Source: CBDDCQ01 sp965226285 (GTDB taxonomy: Bacteria; Bacteroidota; Bacteroidia; Flavobacteriales; Ichthyobacteriaceae). Taken from it: DNA of 64,000 nucleotides. The stretch covers positions 558,001 to 622,000 of the forward strand of contig CBDDCQ010000006.1 in the NCBI GenBank assembly GCA_965226285.1. The letters are read 5' to 3'. The notes under the pieces were generated by a model. That model did not search any database. It saw nothing but the letters and a program-made list of their open reading frames with translations, and was not told where the DNA came from. Both the position numbers and the translations under genes were made by a program. Shown here in pieces: positions 25,235-35,879 of this stretch (within the stretch, counting starts at the first letter, position 1; every line of letters starts with the position of its first letter).

Positions 25235-27514
25235 ATGGATAAAAAGTTAAGACGAGTAGCATTAGATTATCATTCTAAGGGTAGAAAAGGAAAAATAGAA
25301 GTAATTCCTACCAAGAGTCACAACACTCAAAGAGATTTGTCATTGGCTTATTCTCCAGGCGTAGCAGACCCTTGCATAGCTATAGAAAAAAACATTGATG
25401 ATGTGTATCAATACACAGCCAAAGGTAATTTGGTTGCTGTAATATCAAATGGCACAGCTGTACTGGGGTTAGGCAACATAGGGCCTGAAGCCTCTAAACC
25501 CGTAATGGAAGGTAAAGGGTTACTGTTTAAAATATTTGCAGATATAGATGTATTTGATATAGAGATAGATGCTACACATGTAGATAAATTTGTAGAAACA
25601 GTAAAAGCTATCTCTCCTACATTTGGAGGTATTAACTTAGAGGATATTAAAGCCCCAGAAGCCTTTGAGATAGAGAGAAGGCTAAAAGAGGAGTTAAATA
25701 TACCTGTAATGCACGATGATCAACACGGTACAGCCATTATATCAGCAGCAGCCTTAAAAAATGCTTTGGAACTGGCAAATAAAGATATAACAAAGATTTC
25801 TATAGTAGTCAATGGTGCAGGAGCCGCTGCTATATCTTGTACTAAACTCTATACTCTTTTGGGTGCTTGTCCAGAAAATATTATAATGTGCGATAGTAAA
25901 GGAGTGATAAGAGCAGATAGAGAGGATTTGACTCTAGAAAAAACAGAGTTTATAACAAAGAAAAATGTATCTACTTTAGAAGAGGCTATAAAAGAAGCAG
26001 ATGTATTTATAGGATTATCAAAAGGGAATGTTCTCACTAAGGAAATGTTACTTTCTATGGCAGAAACTCCTATTGTATTTGCTATGGCAAACCCTACTCC
26101 GGAGATTGATTACCACTTAGCAACTCGCACTAGAAAAGATGTAATTATGGCAACAGGGCGTTCTGATACTCCTAATCAAGTGAACAATGTATTGGGCTTT
26201 CCATTTATCTTTAGAGGAGCATTAGATGTGAGAGCTACTACCATTAATGAAGAGATGAAAATGGCAGCAGTAAACGCTTTGGCAGACTTAGCTAAAGAAA
26301 CTGTTCCAGAGGAAGTAGAAATTGCTTACGGAACTAAAAACATATCTTTTGGTAAAGATTATATCATTCCCAAACCCTTTGATAACAGATTAATTACCAA
26401 GGTATCTATGGCTGTAGCCAAGGCTGCTATGAATTCAGGAATCGCTAGAAACCCTATTGCTGATTGGGATGAATATTCTAGAGAACTTTTGCAAAGGATA
26501 GGTAAAGAAGATAAATTTACTCGAATGCTTAATGACAAAGCCAAACAAAAGCCTAAAACTATCGTATTTGCTGAAGCAGAAGAGTTACCTATACTTAAAG
26601 CAGCACAAATCATATCCGAAGAGGGCATAGCACAACCTATATTACTAGGGAGAAAAAATGTAATTAAACAGTTATTGGAGGAGAATGGATTAGAAGATAG
26701 TGAATTCAATATAATTAATCCGAAGGATGAAGGTAATGATGAGGTTGCCAATAAATATGCTCATGTTTTTTGGAAGAAAAGACAACGAAAAGGACTAACT
26801 CTTATAGAAGCTCAAAGAAAAATGAGGCAACGAAATTACTTTGGTGCTATGATGGTGGAAATAGGAGATGCAGATGGCATTGTTACGGGTTTTAAAAGAA
26901 GTTATAGAGATGAATTTAAAGTAATGGTGAATGTACTTGGAATATCTAAAGATATAGAAAAAGCTTCTTCTATGATGATGGTACGTACTAAGAAAGGACC
27001 TATCTTTATGGCAGATACCGCTCTGGTAATAAAACCTACTATAGAGGAACTTGTTAGCATTACTTTAAATACTTATGATAAAGTGAAATCTATGGGCGTA
27101 AAACCTCATATTGCTATTGTATCTTATTCTAATTTTGGTTCCGCCGAAGGAGAATCTGCTTTACGAGCATCCGAAACTGTAAAATATCTTCACGAAAACC
27201 ATCCGGAAATAAATGTAGATGGAGAACTTCAAGTAGATTTTGCGTTGAATAAAGAATTGTTAAAAGAACGATATCCTTTTTCTAGGTTGGTTCATTCAGG
27301 AGCTAATGTACTCATATTTGCCAATATGGAATCTGGAAACATAGCGTATAAAATACTTAAAGAAACTTCTGAGAATACTATACTTGGACCTCTACTTATG
27401 GGAATGAATAAGTCAGCTCAAATTCTTCAAGTGGGAGCCTCTGTAGATGAAATTGTAAATATGACAAGTATTGCTGTAGTGGATGCTCAAAAAAAGAAAA
27501 TAATCAAGAAATGA
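25235..27514 (+). CDS. maeB: NADP-dependent malic enzyme with phosphotransacetylase-like domain
   Basis: 759 aa, the usual size of MaeB-type enzymes, which decarboxylate malate to pyruvate with NADP. The N-terminal malic domain shows LAYSPGVADPC, VMHDDQHGTAIISAAALKNA and the NAD(P)-binding VVNGAGAAAISC (residues about 20-420). From about residue 430 a phosphotransacetylase-like domain follows (ADGIVTGFKRSYRDEF, VHSGANVLIFANMESGN). In this class it acts as an allosteric, acetyl-CoA-sensing module rather than an enzyme. It overlaps ruvA by 4 bp. maeB-ruvA-sprA is a conserved flavobacterial order. Confidence 0.95.
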   Translation: MDKKLRRVALDYHSKGRKGKIEVIPTKSHNTQRDLSLAYSPGVADPCIAIEKNIDDVYQYTAKGNLVAVISNGTAVLGLGNIGPEASKPVMEGKGLLFKIFADIDVFDIEIDATHVDKFVETVKAISPTFGGINLEDIKAPEAFEIERRLKEELNIPVMHDDQHGTAIISAAALKNALELANKDITKISIVVNGAGAAAISCTKLYTLLGACPENIIMCDSKGVIRADREDLTLEKTEFITKKNVSTLEEAIKEADVFIGLSKGNVLTKEMLLSMAETPIVFAMANPTPEIDYHLATRTRKDVIMATGRSDTPNQVNNVLGFPFIFRGALDVRATTINEEMKMAAVNALADLAKETVPEEVEIAYGTKNISFGKDYIIPKPFDNRLITKVSMAVAKAAMNSGIARNPIADWDEYSRELLQRIGKEDKFTRMLNDKAKQKPKTIVFAEAEELPILKAAQIISEEGIAQPILLGRKNVIKQLLEENGLEDSEFNIINPKDEGNDEVANKYAHVFWKKRQRKGLTLIEAQRKMRQRNYFGAMMVEIGDADGIVTGFKRSYRDEFKVMVNVLGISKDIEKASSMMMVRTKKGPIFMADTALVIKPTIEELVSITLNTYDKVKSMGVKPHIAIVSYSNFGSAEGESALRASETVKYLHENHPEINVDGELQVDFALNKELLKERYPFSRLVHSGANVLIFANMESGNIAYKILKETSENTILGPLLMGMNKSAQILQVGASVDEIVNMTSIAVVDAQKKKIIKK

Positions 27515-28095
27515 TAGATTTTTTAAGAGGTAAATTAGTCGAAAGAAATCCTACCCACCTAATCATAGAATGTAATGGGATAGGATATTATGTACATATT
27601 TCTCTAAATACTTACTCCCACATAAAGAATGAAGAATATATTAAGATAAATACTTATTTATCTGTAAAAGAAGATTCTCATACACTATACGGGTTTCATA
27701 ATGCTACTGAAAGAGAAGTATTTTCTATGCTTATATCTGTATCAGGTGTAGGGGTAAATACTGCATTGATTATTCTATCTTCGCTAACCATAGATGATAT
27801 AAGAGGAGCAATTGTACAAGAAGATGTAAATGTACTAAAAAGTGTAAAGGGAATTGGTGCCAAATCTGCTCAGAGGATTATATTAGAACTCAAGGATAAA
27901 ATGGTTAAAAAATTCCAAGTTGGAGTACTCAATACTACATTTTCTAAAAATCGTATAAAAGAAGAAATCTTAACAGCTTTAGAGGTACTGGGTTTCTCTA
28001 AAAAATCATGTGAAAATGTAGTAGATAATCTTATTTGTGAACTTCCGAATGCTCCAATAGAACAGATTATTAAAAATGCATTAAAAAAATTGTAA
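27511..28095 (+). CDS. ruvA: Holliday junction branch-migration protein RuvA
   Basis: A 194-aa protein. It has an N-terminal OB fold (MIDFLRGKLVERNPTHLIIE), two helix-hairpin-helix motifs (SVSGVGVNTALIILSSL and VKGIGAKSAQRIILELKDK) and a C-terminal three-helix domain that contacts RuvB (EEILTALEVLGFSKKSC). It recognises four-way junctions in RuvAB. The ATG overlaps the end of maeB (ATGA), and the sprA start follows its stop codon with no gap. Confidence 0.95.
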   Translation: MIDFLRGKLVERNPTHLIIECNGIGYYVHISLNTYSHIKNEEYIKINTYLSVKEDSHTLYGFHNATEREVFSMLISVSGVGVNTALIILSSLTIDDIRGAIVQEDVNVLKSVKGIGAKSAQRIILELKDKMVKKFQVGVLNTTFSKNRIKEEILTALEVLGFSKKSCENVVDNLICELPNAPIEQIIKNALKKL

Positions 28096-31000
28096 TTGAA
28101 CTATGGTAGCGTAAATAAATGTATTAATCTATTACTCATATTTATACTATGGGTACACGGGTTATATGCTTATAGTATTGATATAGAGAACGATTTTCAA
28201 CAGCAAAAATCTCCTCTTGTCAAAACAGATACTTTGGATTTGCCATATCCTTTTCAAACTCAAACAGGCAGGTTATATTTAGAAAACCCTAATAATATAA
28301 AGGATAGTATCAAGTACGATTCTAAAACAGGTAATGTAATTATAAGCAAAACTATCCATAATTATTTACTATCTTATCCTACATACAAGACTTCTAAAGA
28401 ATATAGTGATGAAGTATTACGGCAAAAGATAAAACAATATTTTAGAGAAAAAAATGATGCTATAATTCCGAAGAAAAGATCTGCAAAGAGAAAACGAACA
28501 CCTCTATTACCTCCATTTCAAATAAAGAATAAGTTATTTGAAAGTATCTTTGGAGGCAATACTATTGAACTTGTTCCTAAAGGAAGTCTATCAGCCTCTC
28601 TAGGAGCAATGTATCAATATATTGAAAATCCACAGATATCTGAAGAAAACAGAGGGAATTGGTCATTAGATTTTCAACAGAGAATACAGGTAAGTATGTC
28701 TGGAAAAATAGGAACGAGATTGCCCTTAAATTTTTCATACGATACGCAATCGCTATTTGATTTTGAAAATATCTTTAAAATCAATTATCAAGGCAAAGAG
28801 GATGATATTATCAAAGATATTAAACTTGGAAATGTAGCTATGCAAGTCAATAATTCTTTGATTACAGGTTCTCAAAGTTTATTTGGTGCTAAATTAGATC
28901 TTCAATTTGGGAGATTGACAATATCTACAGTATTTTCGCAACAGAAATCACAAACACAAAGTGTCTCTACCGAAGGAGGAGGTACTATGAACGAATTTGA
29001 GTTTAAAGCCACAGAGTACGAATTGTTGAAACACTTTTTCTTAGCCCAATATTTTTTCAAAAACTATGATGAAGCATTAGAAAAATACCCTTTTATAAAT
29101 TCTGAAATCAATATTACAAAGATAGAAGTATGGGTTACCAATAGAGCATCGGGAGTTGAAAATGCGAGAAATATCATAGCTCTATCCGATCTGGGAGAAA
29201 ACCACGTCGATAAAAATCCTCCTCCAAATAACGATAGTAATACTAAATTAGATATTGACAAAATGGGTAATTTACTTAGAGATAGAACCCAAGCTACTCA
29301 AGAATTAGACAAATTGGGATTTAAAAATGCAAATGATTATATCCAATTAGAAAACGCCCGTAAGTTAGATGATAGAGAATTCACATTTCATGAAAAATTA
29401 GGATATATTTCCCTAAACCGGAATTTATCTGATAATGATATTTTAGCTGTGGCATTTCAATACTCTTACAGAGGAAAAATATATCAAGTAGGTGAATTTT
29501 CAACTGATGGGGTAGAGGCTTCGGATAATTTAATCGTGAAACTTTTAAAAGGTAATGTCATAGATACCAAGCATCATACATGGGATTTGATGATGAAAAA
29601 TATATATTCACTCAATACTTACGACTTACAAAAAGAAGATTTTATATTAAATATCCTCTACGAAGATGCTAAAATAGGAATGCCTATCAATTATTTTACA
29701 GAAGGGCGTTTAAAGGATAAAGCACTATTACAGGTTTTTAATTTTGATAGATTATCTAAAAATGGAGAGGCTAATTCAGACGGTTATTTCGATTTTGAAC
29801 CTAATATCACAATATCAGCTCAAAATGGAAAAATTATATTTACATCTGTACACCCATTCGGAAAATACTTAGAAGATAAGTTTAGGGATAAGGATATTGC
29901 ACAGAGATATGTATTTAAAGAGTTGTATTCTCTTACGAAAAGTCAAGCTGAACAAAAATCAAAGTTGAATAAATTTATCATAAAGGGTAAATACAAATCT
30001 TCTTCTAGTTCAGGAATATCTGTAGGAGCTATGAATGTACCAAGAGGTTCTGTGAAAGTCACTTCTATGGGGCGTACCTTAGTAGAGGGATCAGATTATA
30101 TAGTGGACTATCAAATGGGAATTGTTAAAATTATAAATGAAAGTATCATAGCATCTAAAGCACCTGTGGATGTGTCATTGGAAAATAATTCTGCATTTGG
30201 TATCCAAAATAAAAGTTTTATGGGTGTGAATTTAGCGTATAAATTTTCAGACGATTTGCTTTTAGAGGGTACTATAATGAATTTGAGTGAACGACCATTA
30301 ACACAAAAAATGTCATATGGTCAGGAGTATATTAACAATACCATTGTGGGCTTGAACGGAAAATATTCATCGGAATTACCTATTCTCACAGATATAGCAA
30401 ATATGTTTACTTTCAATGAATTAAAAGCTTCTTCTAAACTTTTTGTCAATGGTGAATGGGCTTATTTTATACCCGGTACTAATGGAGCAATAGATGAGCG
30501 AATACATATAGATGATTTTGAAGGATCTCAGTCCTCTTTGAATATGAAATCTTATAGAATGTGGTATTTGGCAAGTACTCCCGGCGGAACAGGACAAACA
30601 GATTTTCCTCAAGCTAATGTACAAGGAGTAGCGAGTAATTATAATAGAGCTAAATTAGCATGGTACACTATTGATCCTCTATTTTATAGAAATTCATATA
30701 GTACTCCCAAGCATATTGTAAATGATAAATCTTCCATCTCACATAATGATGTAAGGCCAGTATATCATAGAGAAATTTCACCAAAGAAAGATTTACTACC
30801 CGGACAAATGACTACACTACCTACCTTAGATTTAGCATTTTATCCCAATGAAAGAGGTCCCTATAATGTAGATGCTTCATCTATAGATGATAATGGTAAG
30901 TTGAAAAATCCTGAAAATAAATGGGGAGGTATTATGAGGAGTCTTTCTACGACTAATTTTGAACGATCAAATATAGAATACATACAATTTTGGCTGTTAG

Positions 31001-34000
31001 ATCCCTTTGATGGAAATAACAGTCATAAAGGAGGAGATTTATATTTTCACTTAGGTAATTTATCTGAAGATGTACTCAAAGACAGCAGAAAGAGTTTTGA
31101 GAACGGGTTGCCAAAAGATGGAAGTAATACTAAAAGTATATTTACCGATATAGCTAAGATACCCAAAGAGCAATCTTTGATATATTCTTTTACTAATCTT
31201 AATAGTGATAGAAAAAACCAAGATGTAGGATTAGATGGACTTAGTGATGCTTCAGAGAAGTCATTTGAAATTTATAATAATTTCTTAAATAATATACCTG
31301 TTAAAGCACGAGATATCATGAGTAAAGATCCTGCGGGAGATAACTTTAAATTTTTTAGAAGTTCTATTTTTGATAATCAAAAGGCTTCTATTTTAGAGCG
31401 GTATAAAGATTTTAATGGATTAGAAGGCAACTCTCCTACACTTACAATGTCCAAAGAATCTTATGCTACCTCATCCACTACTATACCCAATACAGAAGAT
31501 ATAGACAGAGATAAAGCTTTAAATATGGTCGAAAACTATTTTCAGTACAAAATGAGTTTAAAACCCAATATGAAAATTGGTGTACAAAAATATTTAAGAG
31601 ATATAAGAATTTCAGATGTAACTCTACCCAATGGAAGCAAAAAAAAGGTGAAATGGTATCAGTTTAAAATCCCACTGAAGTCTTATGAAAAAAGGATAGG
31701 AAGTGCAAGTGGTTTCACGAATGTAAGGTTTTTTAGGGTGGTTCTTAAAAAATTCTATACCCCTACTGTACTTAGATTCGGAAAGTTGGAGTTTGTACGC
31801 TCCACCTGGAGACGTTTTGACAAAGATTTGCAAGATGAAAATACAGACAAACCTATAGACCTTAATTCTAAAACTGAATTTGATATTAATGAGGTAAACT
31901 TAGAAGAAAACGAAAATAGAGAACCCATACCTTATAAGTTACCTCCGAGTGTGCAGAGAAGTGAAGTATATAATAACAATACCCTACAAAAACAAAATGA
32001 AAAATCCTTAGCTATGAGAATCCATAAACTCAAAGAAGGTGATTCTAGAGCAATATACAAAACGACTTCTTTAGATTTACGAAGATATAAAAAGATGAAT
32101 ATGTACATACATACTGAAGCATTTGACAAAAGTGAAGCATTAAACGATGATGAACTTTACTTTTTTATTCGTGTGGGGAGTGACCAAACGCTAAATTATT
32201 ACGAATATAAAATACCTCTTAAAATAACTCCTTTTGGTACAAAATCTGCTTATGAGATATGGCCTAAAGAAAATGAACTCGATATACATTTTGATGTCTT
32301 TGAAAAAGTAAAACTCTATAGGAATAAGGCACTACGAAATAAAACGCATAAGATATTCAATAGATTTACCATCAAAGAGGGCAATAGAGAAATTACTATC
32401 AAAGGAAACCCTACAAATTCTAAGGTAGAAATGATAATGATGGGCATACAAAATCCAAAAGGATCTTTAAATGGGGATAAATCTGTAGAAGTATGGGTAA
32501 ATGAATTATATCTACACGATATTAATCGAGAGGGAGGATGGGCAAGCAATCTGAGTTTAAAGACCAATTTATCTGAGCTGGCAGATATTTCATTTGATGG
32601 GAGCATAAGTACTGTAGGGTTTGCTGCTCTAAACAAAAAAATAAGTGAACAAAGTATCGAAGATGTAAAGAGATATAACTTTACTACTACTGTAAATATA
32701 GGAAAAATATTTCCAAAAAAATGGGGGATAAAAGCACCTATGTACTATAGTATATCAGAGCAGTTTAAAACGCCTGAATATAACCCTATGGTAAAGGATT
32801 TGCAAACAACGAAATCATTAGAAAATATTGAAAACACGAATGATAGAGACTCTATAATGAATCTTATTCAAGACTATACTAAAAGGATGAGCATTAATTT
32901 TGTAAATATAAGAAAACAGAGAAGTAATAAAAGTAAAGCTTACCTCTGGGATATAGAAAATCTATCTTTTTCTTACTCTTATAATGAAATATTCAAAAGG
33001 AATATAGATACAGAATTTAATGTGAAAACCACAACTAAGGGAAACATCAACTATAATTATAGTTTTGGTAAATCTTCTATAAAGCCATTTGATTTTGACT
33101 TTCTCAAGTATAGTAAATACTTTGATATTATCCGAAATACAAAGTTTAATTTTCTGCCTAATAATATTTCATTGCGAACAGATTTTATGAGAGACTATGA
33201 TACAGAAAAATTTAGGAGTTTAGAGAACCCTTTACTTAAATTTCCATCCTATTCAAATAAGGACTTCAAAATCAATTGGAATATAAATCTAGCGTATAAT
33301 CTAACTGATAGAATAAAATTAACTTATACTTCTAGAAGTAATCGTATAGTAGATGAGTACGGTGATAATGAAATCAATCCTAAAACGGGGCAGTTATATA
33401 CTGATAGAGAAAAGAACGATTATATGTGGTCTAATATCTTATCATTAGGCAGGTCTAAAAAATTTCACCATAAAATAACAGCTTCTTATAACCTTCCCAT
33501 AGAACAAATTCCTATATTGGATTGGGTAAGGATAAATTATGTGTACAATGTCGATTATGATTGGAAAACGCCATCTTTAGAACTGAGAGAGAAAATAGGA
33601 AATACTATACAAAATAATAATAATCACAATATTACAGGTAAGTTTAACTTAAAAAGGTTCTATGATAAATCTAAAATTATAAAAGATAGCAACAAAAGAT
33701 TGAAATCATACTTTACTCCTTCTAAAAAGAATTTAAAAAGAAGGAAAAAGAAACAAAATGAAGAAGAATCTATATTTAGGGATATACTGGTGGGAGCATT
33801 TGATTATTTAGTAGGAACGATTACAGCTATCAAAAATGTAAATATTTCTTATAATGAAAGCAATGGAATGGTATTACATGGGTTTATTCCAAATGTAGAA
33901 AATACAATGGGTTATTCTATATATAATGGAAATATGGCTCCTTCTTGGAGATTTTTATTGGGTATTCAAGATGATATACGTCCCCTTGCTGTAAAAAATA

Positions 34001-35160
34001 ATTGGCTCATAAAAGATCCTGAGTTTAATTTCCCTTTTCAAAGAACACATTTAGAAAAGCTCTCTGTGCGTATTATGGTAGAGCCTATACCCCGGTTGAA
34101 AATCAACTTTACAGGAAATAGGTTGCTTACCAATAATCAAAGTGAACTATTTAAAAATATTGCTACTGTGGAAAATCCTATATTTGCTAATGAAAGCCGC
34201 AGTCAAACAGGTAATTTTAATATTTCATACTTATCTATAGGTACTCTGTTTAGAAGTTCAGATCAGTTGTTCAAAAATATGAGAAAAAGCAGGCTCACTA
34301 TAGCCAACAGATTAGCAGAGGAACATTACAAAACTTCTAATTTTACCCGAGAACCAAATGGGTTTCCAAAGGGATTTGGACCCGAACATCAAAAAGTGTT
34401 ATTCTTGTCTGCTCTTAGTGCTTATGCAGGAGAAAATGCCAATGCAAGTGTGTTAGATTATTTCCGAAAAATACCCATACCCGGATGGGATGTAAGGTAT
34501 AGTGGATTATCTAGGTTACCCTTTATAAGAGATTATCTAAGTAGTTTTAATATTTCCCATAAGTATTCTTCTCGTTATTCTATAGGTTCTTTTAGTGCTA
34601 ATTTGAACTATGATAGTGCCACCGATAAACAAGATAAACTTGGAAATTTTTTAGAACCCAAAATATTTGGTTCTTTGACTATTCATGAAAATCTATCGCC
34701 CCTGATAGGAGTAGATATAGCATTTAAACGGAATAATTTCTCTTTGAGATTTGAATGGAGAAAGAGTAGAGAATTTTCTTTGAATTTTGAAAGTAACAAA
34801 CTCAATGAATTAAAGAATAATGAAATAATCTTAGGGGTAGGATATAAAATAAGAAATTTATCATTTAGAATAAAAACCAAAACCCGATGGAAACTTTTTA
34901 AGAGTGATTTAAATATGAAATTTAATCTTTCTATTAAAGACAATGAGATTCTCATAAGAGATATAGAAACTGAAACCTCTGAATACACTGGAGGCAAAAA
35001 CATTATAAGTGTAAATGCTTCAGCAGATTACCAACTTTTAGACAGACTAAATGTAGAATTTTATTATAGACAAAATATATCAGATTATATCATTTCTACG
35101 CTATACCCTACTAGTGATTTGAAAATAGGAATAAAAGCTACATTTTCTTTAGATAATTAG
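28096..35160 (+). CDS. sprA: T9SS translocon / gliding protein SprA
   Basis: 2354 aa, the length typical of SprA, the giant 36-strand outer-membrane barrel that is the T9SS translocation channel. Seen: signal peptide (CINLLLIFILWVHGLYA); SprA-family N-terminal segments such as FGGNTIELVPKGSLSASLG; IDDFEGSQSS near residue 805; and many amphipathic strands up to the final IGIKATFSLDN. The only start that includes the signal peptide is TTG at 28096, directly after the ruvA stop; no in-frame ATG lies near. A low initiation rate may be deliberate for so large a barrel (inference). Confidence 0.95.
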   Translation: MNYGSVNKCINLLLIFILWVHGLYAYSIDIENDFQQQKSPLVKTDTLDLPYPFQTQTGRLYLENPNNIKDSIKYDSKTGNVIISKTIHNYLLSYPTYKTSKEYSDEVLRQKIKQYFREKNDAIIPKKRSAKRKRTPLLPPFQIKNKLFESIFGGNTIELVPKGSLSASLGAMYQYIENPQISEENRGNWSLDFQQRIQVSMSGKIGTRLPLNFSYDTQSLFDFENIFKINYQGKEDDIIKDIKLGNVAMQVNNSLITGSQSLFGAKLDLQFGRLTISTVFSQQKSQTQSVSTEGGGTMNEFEFKATEYELLKHFFLAQYFFKNYDEALEKYPFINSEINITKIEVWVTNRASGVENARNIIALSDLGENHVDKNPPPNNDSNTKLDIDKMGNLLRDRTQATQELDKLGFKNANDYIQLENARKLDDREFTFHEKLGYISLNRNLSDNDILAVAFQYSYRGKIYQVGEFSTDGVEASDNLIVKLLKGNVIDTKHHTWDLMMKNIYSLNTYDLQKEDFILNILYEDAKIGMPINYFTEGRLKDKALLQVFNFDRLSKNGEANSDGYFDFEPNITISAQNGKIIFTSVHPFGKYLEDKFRDKDIAQRYVFKELYSLTKSQAEQKSKLNKFIIKGKYKSSSSSGISVGAMNVPRGSVKVTSMGRTLVEGSDYIVDYQMGIVKIINESIIASKAPVDVSLENNSAFGIQNKSFMGVNLAYKFSDDLLLEGTIMNLSERPLTQKMSYGQEYINNTIVGLNGKYSSELPILTDIANMFTFNELKASSKLFVNGEWAYFIPGTNGAIDERIHIDDFEGSQSSLNMKSYRMWYLASTPGGTGQTDFPQANVQGVASNYNRAKLAWYTIDPLFYRNSYSTPKHIVNDKSSISHNDVRPVYHREISPKKDLLPGQMTTLPTLDLAFYPNERGPYNVDASSIDDNGKLKNPENKWGGIMRSLSTTNFERSNIEYIQFWLLDPFDGNNSHKGGDLYFHLGNLSEDVLKDSRKSFENGLPKDGSNTKSIFTDIAKIPKEQSLIYSFTNLNSDRKNQDVGLDGLSDASEKSFEIYNNFLNNIPVKARDIMSKDPAGDNFKFFRSSIFDNQKASILERYKDFNGLEGNSPTLTMSKESYATSSTTIPNTEDIDRDKALNMVENYFQYKMSLKPNMKIGVQKYLRDIRISDVTLPNGSKKKVKWYQFKIPLKSYEKRIGSASGFTNVRFFRVVLKKFYTPTVLRFGKLEFVRSTWRRFDKDLQDENTDKPIDLNSKTEFDINEVNLEENENREPIPYKLPPSVQRSEVYNNNTLQKQNEKSLAMRIHKLKEGDSRAIYKTTSLDLRRYKKMNMYIHTEAFDKSEALNDDELYFFIRVGSDQTLNYYEYKIPLKITPFGTKSAYEIWPKENELDIHFDVFEKVKLYRNKALRNKTHKIFNRFTIKEGNREITIKGNPTNSKVEMIMMGIQNPKGSLNGDKSVEVWVNELYLHDINREGGWASNLSLKTNLSELADISFDGSISTVGFAALNKKISEQSIEDVKRYNFTTTVNIGKIFPKKWGIKAPMYYSISEQFKTPEYNPMVKDLQTTKSLENIENTNDRDSIMNLIQDYTKRMSINFVNIRKQRSNKSKAYLWDIENLSFSYSYNEIFKRNIDTEFNVKTTTKGNINYNYSFGKSSIKPFDFDFLKYSKYFDIIRNTKFNFLPNNISLRTDFMRDYDTEKFRSLENPLLKFPSYSNKDFKINWNINLAYNLTDRIKLTYTSRSNRIVDEYGDNEINPKTGQLYTDREKNDYMWSNILSLGRSKKFHHKITASYNLPIEQIPILDWVRINYVYNVDYDWKTPSLELREKIGNTIQNNNNHNITGKFNLKRFYDKSKIIKDSNKRLKSYFTPSKKNLKRRKKKQNEEESIFRDILVGAFDYLVGTITAIKNVNISYNESNGMVLHGFIPNVENTMGYSIYNGNMAPSWRFLLGIQDDIRPLAVKNNWLIKDPEFNFPFQRTHLEKLSVRIMVEPIPRLKINFTGNRLLTNNQSELFKNIATVENPIFANESRSQTGNFNISYLSIGTLFRSSDQLFKNMRKSRLTIANRLAEEHYKTSNFTREPNGFPKGFGPEHQKVLFLSALSAYAGENANASVLDYFRKIPIPGWDVRYSGLSRLPFIRDYLSSFNISHKYSSRYSIGSFSANLNYDSATDKQDKLGNFLEPKIFGSLTIHENLSPLIGVDIAFKRNNFSLRFEWRKSREFSLNFESNKLNELKNNEIILGVGYKIRNLSFRIKTKTRWKLFKSDLNMKFNLSIKDNEILIRDIETETSEYTGGKNIISVNASADYQLLDRLNVEFYYRQNISDYIISTLYPTSDLKIGIKATFSLDN

Positions 35161-35185
35161 AATAGGTATTTATAAAAATAAAAAG

Positions 35186-35256
35186 AGGTTCCGAGCGGAT
35201 TCGAACCGCTGTAAATGGTTTTGCAGACCACCGCCTAGCCACTCGGCCACGGAACC
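35186..35256 (-). tRNA. tRNA-Cys (GCA)
   Basis: A 71-nt cloverleaf on the minus strand. The acceptor GGTTCCG pairs with CGGAACC. The anticodon loop CTGCAAA gives anticodon GCA, the T arm contains GGTTCGAATCC, and the discriminator is U, as in cysteine tRNAs. CCA is not encoded. Confidence 0.95.
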
Positions 35257-35647
35257 TTAAAAATATTAAAGGTGCAAATTTAGATTAAATTTTGTGCTTG
35301 AACAAATTAAACTAAAGATTTTTACCACGCAGTAGAGAATAAAATAAAAGGAAATACTTATAAAATGTAACCTTACCTAAGTTGAAGCTAATTTAAATCA
35401 AGTATTCTCTTAAAATATAATAAATAACGTAAGTTCAATATAAAAATCTTGCAAAAAATATTCAATTATAAATTAAGCATAATCATCGGATTTTATTAGT
35501 GTGATAATCTAAACATTTTATCTTTAGTTATGTTGTGGGACACTGTAAAAGGTTAATAAAAATGAACAAAAAAATATTTTTTTGAGTCTCAAGAGAGAAA
35601 TTATTTTAGTAGGCGCATCTTTGGTAAAACTTCAAAAAAATTGCTGG
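35257..35647. other. Gene-free stretch
   Basis: AT-rich, with stops in all frames. I see no RNA gene or promoter with both elements. The string AGTTCAATATAA occurs here near 35431 and also near 10172 next to the IS remnants, so a decayed IS end is possible but not supported further. Confidence 0.5.
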
Positions 35648-35811
35648 CAACCCCCTTTATCCCCCTTTAAAAAGGGGGATTACATACGCTATTAGCTCCC
35701 CTCTGATAAGGAGGGGCTGGGGGTGGTCTGAATACGCTATTAGCTCCCCTTTAAAAAGGGTAACCCCCTTTGTGTCCCCCTTTAAAAGGGGGACACAAAG
35801 GGGGTTAAAAA
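35648..35811. repeat. Cluster of C/G-run palindromic repeats
   Basis: Repeated CCCCCTTT/AAAGGGGG palindromes. The string ATACGCTATTAGCTCCCCT occurs twice about 44 bp apart. An inverted repeat with 22-bp perfect arms around one base lies at 35762-35806 (arm AACCCCCTTTGTGTCCCCCT plus two T). Non-coding and in sharp base contrast to its surroundings, it is typical of flavobacterial intergenic repeats. Confidence 0.75.
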
Positions 35812-35846
35812 GTAAGGACAGGTTTTAAAACCTGTCCTTACTGCCT
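35812..35846 (-). terminator. Terminator of the BspA-like gene
   Basis: A perfect 30-bp palindrome, GTAAGGACAGGTTTT and its complement (35812-35841), followed on the minus strand by TTTTT. It lies about 40 bp after the stop of the 2178-aa gene. Confidence 0.7.
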
Positions 35847-35879
35847 TTGATACCAAGATGAACATCACTTTAATTTACC

